Made by a program: the position numbers and the translations under genes
Shown: positions 35,589 through 43,837 of the stretch, piece after piece
Position numbering within the stretch: position 1 is the stretch's first letter
How the letters are laid out: each line of letters opens with the position of its first letter
Assembly (NCBI RefSeq): GCF_028737215.1
Contig: NZ_JAQZAM010000005.1
Span: forward strand, 1-64,000
Direction of reading: 5' to 3'
From: Actinomycetospora chibensis
GTDB lineage: Bacteria > Actinomycetota > Actinomycetes > Mycobacteriales > Pseudonocardiaceae
Length of the DNA: 64,000 nt
Notes under the pieces: model-generated
What the model was told of the DNA's origin: nothing
The model's database searches: none
The model's input: the letters and a program-made list of their open reading frames with translations, nothing else

Positions 35589-36986
35589 ATGGCGGGTTCA
35601 GCGCGGTACGTCGCCGGGGTCGATTCCTCCACCCAGGCCACCAAGGTCCTCGTCGTCGATCCGGAGGACGGGCGGGTGGTGCGGGAGGCACGCCGTCCGC
35701 ACCCGGACGGCACGGAGGTCGATCCCCGGGCGTGGTGGGACGCGCTGGCGGGCGCGCTCGGCGAGGTGGGCACCAGCGACGTCGCGGCGATCGGGGTCGC
35801 GGGCCAGCAGCACGGGATGGTGCTGCTCGACGAGCACGGCGAGCCGGTGCGCGACGCGCTGCTGTGGAACGACACCCGGTCCGCGCCGGACGCCACGGCG
35901 CTGATCGAGGAGCTCGGCGGGGCCGCCGCGTGGGCCGAGGCGGTCGGCACGGTCCCGGTCGCGAGCATCACCGCCACCAAGCTGCGCTGGACCTCCCGCG
36001 CCGAGCCGGACGTCGCCGCCCGTGCGCGCCGGGTCATGCTGCCCCACGACTGGCTCACCTGGCGGCTGCGCGGCTCCCCCGCCGACGCGACCACCGACCG
36101 CGGCGACGCCTCGGGCACCGGCTACTGGTCGACGGTCACCGGCGAGTACCGCCCCGACCTGCTCGAGATGGCGTTCGGGCGCGCGCTCGACGTGCCGCGG
36201 GTCGCGGAGCCGGGCGAGGTCGTCGGGCACACGCCGGACGGGCTCGCGGTCTCGGCGGGCACCGGGGACAACGCGGGCGCGGCGCTGGCGATCGCCCCGG
36301 CGGAGGGCGAGGTGGTCATCTCCATCGGCACCTCGGGCGCGGTGTTCACGGGCCACGACCGGCCGAGCACCGACGCCTCGGGGCTCGTCGCCGGGTTCGC
36401 CGACGCCCGCGGCGGCTACCTGCCGCTGCTCGCGACCCTCAACGCCGCCCGGGTGCTCGGGGTCGGCGCGGCGCTGCTGGGCGTGGAGCCGGACGAGTTC
36501 GACGCGCTGGCCCGCGCCGCCTCGCCGGGCGCCGACGGCCTGGTGCTGCTGCCCTACCTCGACGGCGAGCGCACCCCCGACCGCCCCGACGCCCAGGGCC
36601 GCTACGTCGGGCTGACGACGGCCAACGGCACCCGCGAGAACCTCGCCCGCGCCACCGTCGAGGGGATGCTGTGCGGGCTGGCCGACTGCGTCGACGCGCT
36701 GATCGACCAGGGGGTGCCGGTGCGCCGGGCCCTGCTGATCGGTGGCGGCTCGCGCTCCGGGGCCGTGGCGGACCTCGCCCCCGAGGTGCTCGGCCTGCCC
36801 GTCGAGGTGCTCTCGCCGCAGGAGTACGTCGCCCTCGGCGCGGCGCGGCAGGCCGCCTGGGCCCTGCGGGGCGAGGAGCCGGGCTGGACCGTGGCCCGCG
36901 AGACCAGCCGCGACGTCACCGACGCCTCGATCTCCGAGCAGGTCCGCGCCCGCTACGCCGACGTCCGCGACGGCCACGCGCCGTAG
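35589..36986 (+). CDS. xylB: Xylulokinase
   Basis: 465 residues, FGGY carbohydrate kinase. The phosphate-1 loop is GVDSSTQATKVLVVD, the substrate loop IGVAGQQHGMVLLD and WNDTRS, and the adenosine-site GTGDNAGAALAI and VVISIGTSGAVFTG motifs are intact. It phosphorylates D-xylulose, the common entry point of xylose, xylitol and arabitol catabolism. No isomerase or polyol dehydrogenase is present in the window. The neighbouring polyol-type ABC importer and LacI regulator suggest one catabolic unit split by the decayed gene. It is divergent from that pseudogene. Confidence 0.9.
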   Translation: MAGSARYVAGVDSSTQATKVLVVDPEDGRVVREARRPHPDGTEVDPRAWWDALAGALGEVGTSDVAAIGVAGQQHGMVLLDEHGEPVRDALLWNDTRSAPDATALIEELGGAAAWAEAVGTVPVASITATKLRWTSRAEPDVAARARRVMLPHDWLTWRLRGSPADATTDRGDASGTGYWSTVTGEYRPDLLEMAFGRALDVPRVAEPGEVVGHTPDGLAVSAGTGDNAGAALAIAPAEGEVVISIGTSGAVFTGHDRPSTDASGLVAGFADARGGYLPLLATLNAARVLGVGAALLGVEPDEFDALARAASPGADGLVLLPYLDGERTPDRPDAQGRYVGLTTANGTRENLARATVEGMLCGLADCVDALIDQGVPVRRALLIGGGSRSGAVADLAPEVLGLPVEVLSPQEYVALGAARQAAWALRGEEPGWTVARETSRDVTDASISEQVRARYADVRDGHAP

Positions 36987-36990
36987 GTGG

Positions 36991-37042
36991 GTCAGCCTGG
37001 GAGCCAGGCTGACGTCCAACGTCATGAAGGCCCCCAGCTCGG
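36991..37042 (+). repeat. 3'-end element A4
   Basis: Begins 4 bases after the xylB stop, sense. The 10-bp perfect hairpin has arms GTCAGCCTGG and CCAGGCTGAC with loop GAG. It is followed by TGACGT-CCA-ACGTCA and the tail GAAGGCCCCCAGCTCGG. Confidence 0.85.
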
Positions 37043-37059
37043 TTCGCTCCTCCTCGGGA

Positions 37060-37079
37060 ATTGAGCGTGGTCGGCTCAT
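37060..37079 (+). promoter_or_regulatory. HAIR-like box (HspR binding site) upstream of hsp20
   Basis: ATTGAGC-N7-GCTCATG fits the HspR-associated inverted repeat CTTGAGT-N7-ACTCAAG. It lies 61 bases before the hsp20 start, and its first half TTGAGC could double as a -35 box. HspR repression and heat induction are the expected regulation. Confidence 0.7.
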
Positions 37080-37139
37080 GTTGCATGAGTCGAGGGCCCG
37101 CAAGGTCGGGCCGCCTTCAGCCACCGAGGAAGAACCACC

Positions 37140-37619
37140 ATGAGCACGCTCGTCCCCTGGGGCCCACGCTTCGTCGACCCGTTCGCCGTCGCCCCGGCCC
37201 TGTTCCGCCGCGCCACCCCGAGCCGCGGGACCACCTGGTACGCCCCGACCACCGACGTGGTGCGCGAGGGTGACGACGCCGTCGTCCGCCTCGAGCTCCC
37301 GGGGGTGGACGTGGCGAAGGACGTCACCGTCGAGGTCCACGGCGACCGCCTGTCCGTCCGCGGCGAGCGCCGCGACGAGCAGGCCGGCGAGGGCTACCGC
37401 CAGAGCCGCTACGGCTCGTTCCGTCGCAGCTTCACGCTGCCCGGGCACGTCGACGCCGACGCGGTCTCCGCGTCGTACGACGCCGGCGTCCTGACGGTGC
37501 GCGTCACCGGCGCCCACGCCGAGGCCACCGAGCCCGGCGCCCGCCGCATCACGATCGACGGCGTCCCGGCGCCGGAGGAGACGGAGTCCACCGAGACCCC
37601 GGAGGCCCCGGCCGCCTGA
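37140..37619 (+). CDS. Small heat-shock protein, Hsp20/alpha-crystallin family
   Basis: 159 residues. The alpha-crystallin domain (about 38-130) runs from APTTDVVREGDDAVVRLELPG to the conserved ASYDAGVLTVRV motif (A-x-x-x-n-GVL). VEVHGDRLSVRGERRDEQ is the second signature. N- and C-terminal extensions are flexible, the latter Pro/Glu-rich. Hsp20 proteins hold unfolding proteins in large oligomers. The HAIR-like box upstream and a strong hairpin downstream bound it as a single-gene unit. Confidence 0.93.
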   Translation: MSTLVPWGPRFVDPFAVAPALFRRATPSRGTTWYAPTTDVVREGDDAVVRLELPGVDVAKDVTVEVHGDRLSVRGERRDEQAGEGYRQSRYGSFRRSFTLPGHVDADAVSASYDAGVLTVRVTGAHAEATEPGARRITIDGVPAPEETESTETPEAPAA

Positions 37620-37696
37620 CGCACGCCGACCGGGGCAGCGACCCCGCTGTTTCGCTGTCCGGACGCACGACATCCCCGTTGATCACGGGGCGCGAC

Positions 37697-37724
37697 GCCC
37701 GCGGGACCACGAGGTCTCGCGGGC
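37697..37724 (+). terminator. Hairpin terminator downstream of hsp20
   Basis: GCCCGCG-g-GACC (37697-37708) pairs with GGTC-t-CGCGGGC (37713-37724) around the loop ACGA: 11 pairs with one mismatch. It lies 78 bases after the hsp20 stop and is the strongest hairpin before the convergent operon. Confidence 0.65.
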
Positions 37725-37750
37725 ATCGTCGTGTCAGAGTCCCGCGAGCG

Positions 37751-37799
37751 GGGGGATCGATCTCCTGACGGTGAACGTCAGCGTGGCCCCCACGCTGAC
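37751..37799 (-). repeat. 3'-end element A5
   Basis: The hairpin arms on the plus strand are GTCAGCGTGG and CCACGCTGAC (loop CCC). Relative to A3 and A4, the seventh pair changes from C-G to G-C on both sides, a compensatory change. Core TGACG-N5-CGTCA and a tail AGGAGATCGATCCCCC follow on the minus strand. It includes the stop codon of the SCO6045-like gene. Confidence 0.85.
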
Positions 37800-38119
37800 C
37801 ACCACCGGCGTCGTCCCCGCCCGAGCACACCGGCGGCGCGCAGGTGCGCGACGAAGGCGTCGGCGTCGGCGTGCATCGACGTCCCGGTCCGCCGGGGGTT
37901 CGCGCTGATCCACGCGTCGAGGCGCGGGGTGAGGTCGGCGCCGAGGCGCTCGTGGACCTCGACCGGGAGCAGGCGCGCGAGCACCCGGCGCCGCTTCGCG
38001 CGCAGCGCCGAGGCCTCCAGCGCCACCCGCGACGCGTCGATTCCCGCCGGCGCCGGGCCGCCGGCGACCAGGGCCGCGAGCAGCGCCGCCTGGCGCTCCG
38101 CCAGCTCGGACCGGCTCAT
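37778..38119 (-). CDS. SCO6045-like protein, partner of the DUF692 enzyme
   Basis: 113 residues. It starts [20 protein letters not shown] and continues [21 protein letters not shown], then [28 protein letters not shown], the conserved core of the small proteins encoded next to DUF692 genes in Streptomyces and relatives (SCO6045-type). A role as recognition partner, like MbnC or TglI beside their DUF692 enzymes, is inference. The ATG overlaps the DUF692 stop (ATGA). The last residues, SAWGPR, and the stop are encoded by repeat A5. Confidence 0.75.
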   Translation of the reverse strand: MSRSELAERQAALLAALVAGGPAPAGIDASRVALEASALRAKRRRVLARLLPVEVHERLGADLTPRLDAWISANPRRTGTSMHADADAFVAHLRAAGVLGRGRRRWWSAWGPR

Positions 38120-38940
38120 ACCCGCACCCGCGCATGCACCGCCCGCAGCGCCGCCAGCTCGGCGGCGAGCTCGTCGTCCGGCGGGTAGCGGTCGTCGCGC
38201 TCGAGCAGCACCGCCGGCGGACGGTGCCGCGCGCACAGCGCCTCGAGCAGGTCGAGCACCGGCCGGGTCAGGGCGTGGGCGTGCGTGTCGTGGTAGACGC
38301 CATCGCGCTCGACCCCGCCCGCGGCGTGCACGTAGACGACGCGCTCCAGCGGCAGCTCGTCGAGCACCCGCTCGGGATCCTGACCGAGATTGACCGCGCT
38401 CGCGTGCAGGTTGGCGACGTCGAGCAGCAGCCAGGCCCCGGTGCGCGCGCAGAGCTCGGCGAGGAACGCGCCCTCGCTCATCTCCGCGTCCGGCCAGGCG
38501 AGCAGCGGTGCGATGTTCTCCAGCGCCAGCGGGACCCCGAGCGTCGCGTGTGCGGCGCGGACGTTGTCGACGAGCACCCCCAGCGCCTCCCGGGTGCGCG
38601 GCACCGGCAGCAGGTGCCCGGACTCGAGCCCGCCCGCCCGCACGAACGCCACGTGGTCGCTGGCCACCGGCGCGCCGAGGGCGTCGGCGACGGCCGCGAG
38701 GTGCTCGACGCGGTCGTGACGCAGCGGCTCCGCACCACCGAGCGACAGCGACACCGCATGCGCCACGACCGGGACGCCGCGGGCGCGCAGCGTCTCCAGC
38801 GACGCGGGCAGCGCCCCGGGGTGCAGGTCCTCCGCGACCGCCTCGACGAAGTCGACGCCGGGCAGGCGTTCGACGGTCAGGTCGATCTCGCGGCGCCAGC
38901 CGATGCCGACGCCGCGGGGGCCACCGGCGATCGGGCTCAT
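38116..38940 (-). CDS. DUF692 family protein, multinuclear non-heme iron oxidase (MNIO)
   Basis: 274 residues, TIM-barrel. Candidate metal ligands of the family are visible in order: His in [12 protein letters not shown], His in ASDHVAFVR, Glu/Asn in LALENIAP, Asp/Asn/His in [11 protein letters not shown], His in VYVHAAGG, Asp/His in HDTHAHALT and Glu in LLERDD. Characterised members (MbnB, TglH, ChrH) use a mixed-valent iron centre to modify cysteine residues of ribosomal peptides. It lies between the Cys-tailed TIGR04222-like gene and the SCO6045-like gene, with ATGA overlaps on both sides. The open frame upstream to 38985 belongs to the overlapping gene. Confidence 0.88.
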   Translation of the reverse strand: MSPIAGGPRGVGIGWRREIDLTVERLPGVDFVEAVAEDLHPGALPASLETLRARGVPVVAHAVSLSLGGAEPLRHDRVEHLAAVADALGAPVASDHVAFVRAGGLESGHLLPVPRTREALGVLVDNVRAAHATLGVPLALENIAPLLAWPDAEMSEGAFLAELCARTGAWLLLDVANLHASAVNLGQDPERVLDELPLERVVYVHAAGGVERDGVYHDTHAHALTRPVLDLLEALCARHRPPAVLLERDDRYPPDDELAAELAALRAVHARVRV

Positions 38941-39825
38941 CCGCCGCACCCGCCCCCGCCACCACAGGAGGACCCGCCGCCGCACGACGACCCGCCACCG
39001 CAGGAGGAGCCCCCGTCGGAGCCACCCCCGCCGCCTCCCGACGGCGCGGCGAGCAGGGTCGAGAGCTGGGCGTCGGGGTACATCGCGAACCCACCGACCG
39101 CGACGAGCCCGGCCACCCCGAGCGCACCGACGAGGACGGGGCCCTGCGCCCGCGACGACGGCGAGTACATCGCGGTCCGCGCGGCCGCGAGCGTCGCCCG
39201 GCCCTTGAGCGTCGGACGCCGCACGGAGAACAGGACGATCGACAGGGCCGCGCAGGACCCGAACACGATCAGGATCACCAGCAGGACGATGGGGGCCCCG
39301 CGGGCGATCCCGGCGGCCAGCCGGGCCAGCCCGAGCACCTCGACGGCGCCCACCACGGCGAACGCGAGGTTCTTGCGGCGCGTGACGGCGGCCGGGTCGT
39401 GGAACAGGCCCCGCCGCTCTGCCGCAGCCTGCAGGTCGCGGACGACCGCGGCGTCACGCATCCGCATCGTCACGACCGCCGTGCCGGCCGTCGCCGGGTG
39501 CTCGGTCGCGGCGTCGAGGACGGCCTCGTCCAGCTCACCGATGGCGGGGCGGCCGGTGGCGCTGAGCGACCGGTCGTGGGCGACGCGCAGGACGCCCCCC
39601 CTCGACGAGGCGGGCGATCGCGGCGTGGATCAGCCGGACCTGGCCCCCGGCGAGCAGGGCGAGGTCCTCCACGGTGACGTCCGGTGCCGGCGCATCACCG
39701 TCGGCGCGGGCGACCCGTCGGTCGAGCGCCCGCAACGCCAGGGGCGCCACGAGCAGGCTGAGGACGATGAGCCAGAAGTAGATCATCACGAACGTCGGGC
39801 CGGGGATGCCCCACGTGTCTCCCAC
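38937..39825 (-). pseudogene. TIGR04222-like membrane protein with Cys/Gly-rich tail, frameshifted in a G7 run
   Basis: GTG 39825 (ribosome-binding site GGAGG) starts MGDTWGIPGPTFVMIYFWLI and continues to LIHAAIARLVEGG. There a run of seven G on the minus strand (39595-39601) shifts the frame; with six G it would read on as GVLRVAHDRSLSATGRPAIG into the second frame. That frame then gives helices [40 protein letters not shown] and [17 protein letters not shown]. The end is low complexity: repeated SSCGGG units and a final GGCGG with four cysteines. TIGR04222 proteins end in such tails and occur with DUF692 genes, so this is the probable substrate. Real frameshift, phase variation or sequencing error cannot be told apart here. 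Confidence 0.72.
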
Positions 39826-39964
39826 GACGACCTCCGGGCGTGAGCACCAGGGTCACGCACGGCCGTGCGTGTCGACGCACTGTTGCCCGGACTGACCGCG
39901 CACAGCAAGCAGAGCCACTCGTTCGGCCCAGCATTCAGCTACACACGGTGAGAAGCGCCCAAAT

Positions 39965-41635
39965 CTAGCGGGCGCCGCCCCGGCCACGACCCGCGCCCGA
40001 GCGAGCCGAGTGCGCCGCCGCGGAGTGCGACGACGAGGACGGGCCGCCGCTCGAGGCGACTGTGCGCCGGCCACCGTCGCCGCCCGAGCCGCCCGAGCCG
40101 CCGGTCGCGCCGGAGCCACGACCGCCCGAGCCACCGCGCCCGCCGGAGCCACCGGGAGCACCGCCACCGCGACCCCGACCGGAGCCGCCACGAGCGCCGG
40201 CACCCGAGCCGCCGGGAGCACCGCCGCCACCGCGACCGCGACCGGAGCCGCCGCCGCGGCGCGACCCGCCCGAGCCACCGGACCCACCGGCCGCCTGCGG
40301 CGCGGGCTTGCGCGACGCGGCCGCCGGGCCGTCCTCGGGCGCGACGCGGGGCGCCGGCTCGCCGACCAGCGCCACGATCTCGCGCGCGCCGGGGCCGACG
40401 TCGACCGGCTTGGCCTTGATCCCGGCCTTGCGCGTCATCGACGCGACCTCGGCCCGCTCGGCCGGCGGCACCAGCGTGACCACGTCACCGGCCGAGCCGG
40501 CGCGGGCCGTGCGCCCGGACCGATGGGTGTACGCCTTGTGCTCGGCGGGCGGGTCGACGTGCACCACGAGGGCGACGTCGTCGACGTGGATGCCGCGCGC
40601 GGCGATGTCGGTGGCGACCAGCACGCGGACGTCGCCAGCGGAGAAGCCCGCCAGGTTCCGGTCACGGGCGGGCTGCGAGAGGTTGCCGTGCAGCTCGGTG
40701 GCCGGGATGCCCGCGGCCGTGAGCTGGCGCGAGAGCTTGCGCGCGGCGTGCTTGGTGCGGGTGAACATCATGCTGCGGCCGTGGCCGGACGCCAGCTCCT
40801 GCACCACGGCGTTGCGGTCCGCGGGCGCCACCGTGAAGAGGTGGTGCGTCATGTCGGGCACGGGCTCCTCGGCCGCGTCGACGCTGTGCGTCACCGCGTC
40901 GTGGAGGAACTCGCGCACCAGCCGGTCGACCTCGCCGTCGAGGGTCGCCGAGAACAGCATCCGCTGCCCGTCGCGGGGCGTGCGGCGCAGCAGGCGGCGG
41001 ACCGCCGGGAGGAAGCCGAGGTCGCTCATGTGGTCGGCCTCGTCGAGCACCGTCACCTCGACGCGGTCGAGGTCGACGAGACCCTGGCCGATGAGGTCCT
41101 CGAGACGGCCGGGGCAGGCGATCAGCAGGTCGACGCCCTGGCGGAGCGCGTCGGCCTGACGACCCTGGCCGACGCCGCCGTAGACGACGGTCTGGCGCAG
41201 GCCGAGGATCTCGGCGAGCGGGGCCAGCGCGTCGCGGACCTGGCTGGCGAGCTCGCGCGTCGGCAGCAGCACCAGGCCGCGCGGGCGCTTCGAGATGGTG
41301 CGACCGCTGGTCAGGCGCGTGAGCAGCGGCAGACCGAACGCGAGGGTCTTGCCGCTGCCGGTGCGGCCGCGACCGAGCACGTCGCGGCCGGCCAGCGCGT
41401 CGGCGATCGCTGCGCGCTGGATGGGGGTGGGCTCGGTAATGTCGCGCGCGGCCAACGCGTCCACGACGTCGCGGGGGACGCCGAGGTCGGTGAAGGTCGG
41501 GGCGGAACGGGGAGCAGACGTCGTCGGGATGTCGGGGAACCTTCCACGGGAGCGGGGGGCCGCGAGCGTCGGCCCGTCCGTCGTGGAGGGGGGACCGCGC
41601 GAGAAAGCGGTGTGCTGACGACCCACGGGCGCCAT
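39965..41635 (-). CDS. DEAD-box RNA helicase with RGG/GSG-rich C-terminal tail
   Basis: 556 residues. The Q motif (about 45-70, TEPTPIQ), motif I GRTGSGKT, PTRELA, motif II DEAD, motif III SAT, and in the second RecA domain ATDIAARGIHV and HRSGRTARAG are complete. After about 420 the protein becomes a 130-residue tail of GGSGG, RGRGGG and APGGSG repeats, which in this family binds RNA non-specifically. The role is RNA duplex unwinding, typically in ribosome assembly or cold adaptation. ATG 41635 was chosen, but the ribosome-binding site is weak and the first 40 residues are poorly conserved in type. The 287 bases to the divergent SMI1-type gene hold no other gene. Confidence 0.92.
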   Translation of the reverse strand: MAPVGRQHTAFSRGPPSTTDGPTLAAPRSRGRFPDIPTTSAPRSAPTFTDLGVPRDVVDALAARDITEPTPIQRAAIADALAGRDVLGRGRTGSGKTLAFGLPLLTRLTSGRTISKRPRGLVLLPTRELASQVRDALAPLAEILGLRQTVVYGGVGQGRQADALRQGVDLLIACPGRLEDLIGQGLVDLDRVEVTVLDEADHMSDLGFLPAVRRLLRRTPRDGQRMLFSATLDGEVDRLVREFLHDAVTHSVDAAEEPVPDMTHHLFTVAPADRNAVVQELASGHGRSMMFTRTKHAARKLSRQLTAAGIPATELHGNLSQPARDRNLAGFSAGDVRVLVATDIAARGIHVDDVALVVHVDPPAEHKAYTHRSGRTARAGSAGDVVTLVPPAERAEVASMTRKAGIKAKPVDVGPGAREIVALVGEPAPRVAPEDGPAAASRKPAPQAAGGSGGSGGSRRGGGSGRGRGGGGAPGGSGAGARGGSGRGRGGGAPGGSGGRGGSGGRGSGATGGSGGSGGDGGRRTVASSGGPSSSSHSAAAHSARSGAGRGRGGAR

Positions 41636-41922
41636 CGGCGGCGCCCTGTACGACTCCAGTGTCCCAGAGACGGTGTGTGCGGGTGCGACACCGGGGCCGA
41701 ACGCGGCTCGGAACGCCCGGTGTCCTCCGGCACACCGACCGACGTGAACCGCCGCCGGGGCGCGATCACACCGCGCTTTCTGCTGCTGATGGCGGCCGAG
41801 CAGGGCGAGGCCGGGACGCGGCCCTGCGGCGCACTTGCTCACGGTCGCGCGGCGCCGCCCGGCGCGGGCGCGCCGGTGACGTGGGTGCTCGACGGCCCGC
41901 ACGTCCGTCGGAGGATGGGCCG

Positions 41923-42525
41923 GTGACCGTCGAGGACCTGTGGTGGCGCTGGGTGGACCGGCTCGAGGAGCGGGGCTGGGGAGCGCGGAGGGTGTTGCGT
42001 CCGCCGGCCGGACAGGACGTGCTGGTCGCGGCGTTCGAGCCGGTGGGTGGCGTGCCCCCCGAGCTCGCCGCGGTGTACCGCCTCGCCGACGGCCAGATCG
42101 GGATCCGCGACGCCGGAGGCGTGAGCACCAACCTCTTCCCCGGCTACGAGTTCCTCTCCCTCGCCGGGGCGCGGCGGGCCTGGCAGGGGTGGGCGGACAT
42201 CCGCGCGTCGTACGCGCCGGAGGACTTCGACGACATGATCACGGTCCGTGGCGACGACCCGGTGCACCGCTCCTACACGCGCGCCGCGTGGTGGCCGTTC
42301 GCCGAGGACGGGGGCGGCAACCACCTCCTGCTCGACCTCGACCCCGCTCCCGGGGGCACGGTCGGCCAGGTGATCGTCGCGGGGCCCGACGAGGACGAGC
42401 GACGCGTGCTGGCGCCGGGGTTCGTTGCCTATCTTGCAGCGCTGCTCGACGCCGACCTCGACGACCCCGACCCGGGCGCGCTCGCCGAGGGCGTCGCGTG
42501 GTGGGACGCCCCCGGCCTGCGCTGA
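41923..42525 (+). CDS. SMI1/KNR4 (SUKH) family protein
   Basis: 200 residues from GTG 41923, with GGAGG upstream. The SUKH core PPELAAVYRLADGQIG, then FPGYEFLSLAGARRAWQGW and RAAWWPFAEDGGGNHLLLDLDP is complete. In bacteria the SUKH fold is mostly an immunity protein against contact-dependent or polymorphic toxins, but stand-alone members are common. No toxin gene is adjacent, so the role is open. It is convergent with the DUF1542 protein, 1 base apart. Confidence 0.8.
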   Translation: MTVEDLWWRWVDRLEERGWGARRVLRPPAGQDVLVAAFEPVGGVPPELAAVYRLADGQIGIRDAGGVSTNLFPGYEFLSLAGARRAWQGWADIRASYAPEDFDDMITVRGDDPVHRSYTRAAWWPFAEDGGGNHLLLDLDPAPGGTVGQVIVAGPDEDERRVLAPGFVAYLAALLDADLDDPDPGALAEGVAWWDAPGLR

Positions 42526-42526
42526 C

Positions 42527-43297
42527 TCACCAGCCGTCGAAGAAGCCGCCGCCGTCGAAGCCGCCGCCGTCGAAGCCCCCGCCGTCGAAGCCCCCGGGGT
42601 CCATGCCCGGATCCATGCCCGGGTCCGTGCCGCCGTCGAACCCGCCGCCCATGTCCCCGGCGAACGCGTCCCCACCGACCGCGGCGGCGCCGAAGCCCGA
42701 GAACAGGGCGCTCGCGACCATCATCCCGCCGACGGCGCCGACGCCGCCGAGGAGCATCGGCTTCCACCACGGCTCGGAGTACCAGCCGGCGGGCACGGGC
42801 CGTCCGCCGACCCTGCCGCCCGGGTAGTAGTGGTTGTTCTGCGCCGAGGGCTGGGGCGAGCCGGTGACGCTGCGACCGTCGACGTCCACCTCGCTCGTGG
42901 ACGCGAGCTCGCCGGCCCGGGCCCGCTCGGCGGATCCGGGGAGCTCGGGGCCGGGGTCCATGCCCATCGCGGTGCGGGCGGCGCGCACGTAGTAGAGGCC
43001 CTCGAGGGCGGTGTCGGTGACCAGGCGGTACTGCGGCGCGCTCGTCGCCTGGTCGAGCTGCGAGCCGGCGGCCGTGTAGCGCTCCGCGGCGTCGGCGAGC
43101 GCCTGCTTCGAGGGCTCGTCGGACCCGACGAGGTTGAGCACCTGGCCGCCCAGGCGCTCGTACCAGCGCCGGGCCTCGGCCTCGGCGTCGCCGAGCTGGT
43201 TCGCGGCGGTGGTCCCCCGGCCGCGCCCGCGCGTGGCCATGAGCGCGATGAGTCCGCCGACGACGAGCAGGATGAGCAGGATCTCCACGCCCTCCAC
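42527..43297 (-). CDS. DUF1542-type membrane protein with Gly/Asp/Phe-rich tail
   Basis: 256 residues. An N-terminal membrane helix (ILLILLVVGGLIALMA) is followed by a helical domain (LGDAEAEARRWYERLGGQVLNL, then SKQALADAAERYTAAGSQLDQA, GLYYVRAARTAMGMDPGPE). After that come the conserved HYYPGGRVGGRPVPAGWYSEPWW, a second hydrophobic stretch and a tail of FDGGG repeats. This combination is known from conserved mycobacterial and actinobacterial proteins of unknown function. The tail DNA is a tandem 15-base repeat at 42535-42597. GTG 43288 is an alternative start. Confidence 0.78.
   Translation of the reverse strand: MEGVEILLILLVVGGLIALMATRGRGRGTTAANQLGDAEAEARRWYERLGGQVLNLVGSDEPSKQALADAAERYTAAGSQLDQATSAPQYRLVTDTALEGLYYVRAARTAMGMDPGPELPGSAERARAGELASTSEVDVDGRSVTGSPQPSAQNNHYYPGGRVGGRPVPAGWYSEPWWKPMLLGGVGAVGGMMVASALFSGFGAAAVGGDAFAGDMGGGFDGGTDPGMDPGMDPGGFDGGGFDGGGFDGGGFFDGW
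42535..42597 (-). repeat. Tandem 15-base repeat encoding the FDGGG tail
   Basis: About four copies of CCGTCGAAGCCGCCG-like units (plus strand) encode GFDGG repeats at the C terminus of the DUF1542-type protein. Copy number is expected to vary between strains. Confidence 0.7.
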
Positions 43298-43344
43298 AGT
43301 GCGCGCGGGTCCTGAGAACGGGCTGTGAGCAGGCTGGACGCCCG

Positions 43345-43404
43345 ATGTTGTTCCGGCGAAGGGAGTTCCTCGCCGCTCTATCGGGGTGATGGTGCCCTTC
43401 GCGC
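43345..43404 (-). repeat. Palindromic element B1 (intergenic copy)
   Basis: On the minus strand GTTTCGCGCGAAGGGCACC, then ATC, matches the copy inside the ferredoxin oxidoreductase gene (55649-55662). The other end, GGCGAAGGGAGTTCC on the plus strand, forms the opposite arm (GCGAAGGG against CCCTTCGCG). It lies between the DUF1542-type and ElaA-like genes. Confidence 0.6.
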
Positions 43405-43420
43405 GAAACGGCCCGGGCGC

Positions 43421-43837
43421 TCAGGTGCGCCGCATGGGGACGTGCGGGATGCCGTCCTCGTCGTAGCCCGGGCCGTCGACGGCGAAGCCGAGGCGTGCGT
43501 AGAACCCCTGCGCCTGCACCTGGGCCCCGAGGACGACCGGTCCCTCGATCTCCGCGAGCACGACCCGCACCAACGCCGCCCCGGCGCCCGTGCCGCGGTG
43601 CTCGGGTGCGGTGACGATGCGCCCGATCCGCGTCTCACCCCCGCTCTCGAGGATCCGCAGGTACGCCACGACCTCGCCCGCCGGGCCCCGCGTCCACACG
43701 TGCTCGGCCTCGGCGTCCAGGCCGTCGAGCTCCTGGAACGCGCACTCCTGCTCGACGACGAACACCCGGACCCGCAGGGCGAGCAGGTCGTAGAGGTCGC
43801 GCGGGGTCAGGTCGTCGAAGCGGGCCCGTTCAGTCAA
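43421..43837 (-). CDS. GNAT acetyltransferase, ElaA family
   Basis: 138 residues from a TTG start. [29 protein letters not shown] is the ElaA-type N terminus, and [19 protein letters not shown] is the acetyl-CoA loop (motif A, R/Q-x-x-G-x-G/A). No ATG or GTG is available upstream; TTG 43837 gives the right family length and overlaps the ilvD stop by 8 bases, which implies translational coupling. Acceptor unknown. Confidence 0.8.
   Translation of the reverse strand: MTERARFDDLTPRDLYDLLALRVRVFVVEQECAFQELDGLDAEAEHVWTRGPAGEVVAYLRILESGGETRIGRIVTAPEHRGTGAGAALVRVVLAEIEGPVVLGAQVQAQGFYARLGFAVDGPGYDEDGIPHVPMRRT

Noticed and set aside
40060-40270. Repetitive GC-rich region in the helicase gene as a possible CRISPR or satellite
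   Set aside because: The repeats are irregular codon runs for Gly, Ser and Arg in the RGG tail; there are no constant repeats with unique spacers.
41923-42525. The SMI1-type protein as an immunity gene of a toxin system
   Set aside because: No toxin, secretion signal or second immunity gene lies next to it; it was kept as an orphan SUKH protein.
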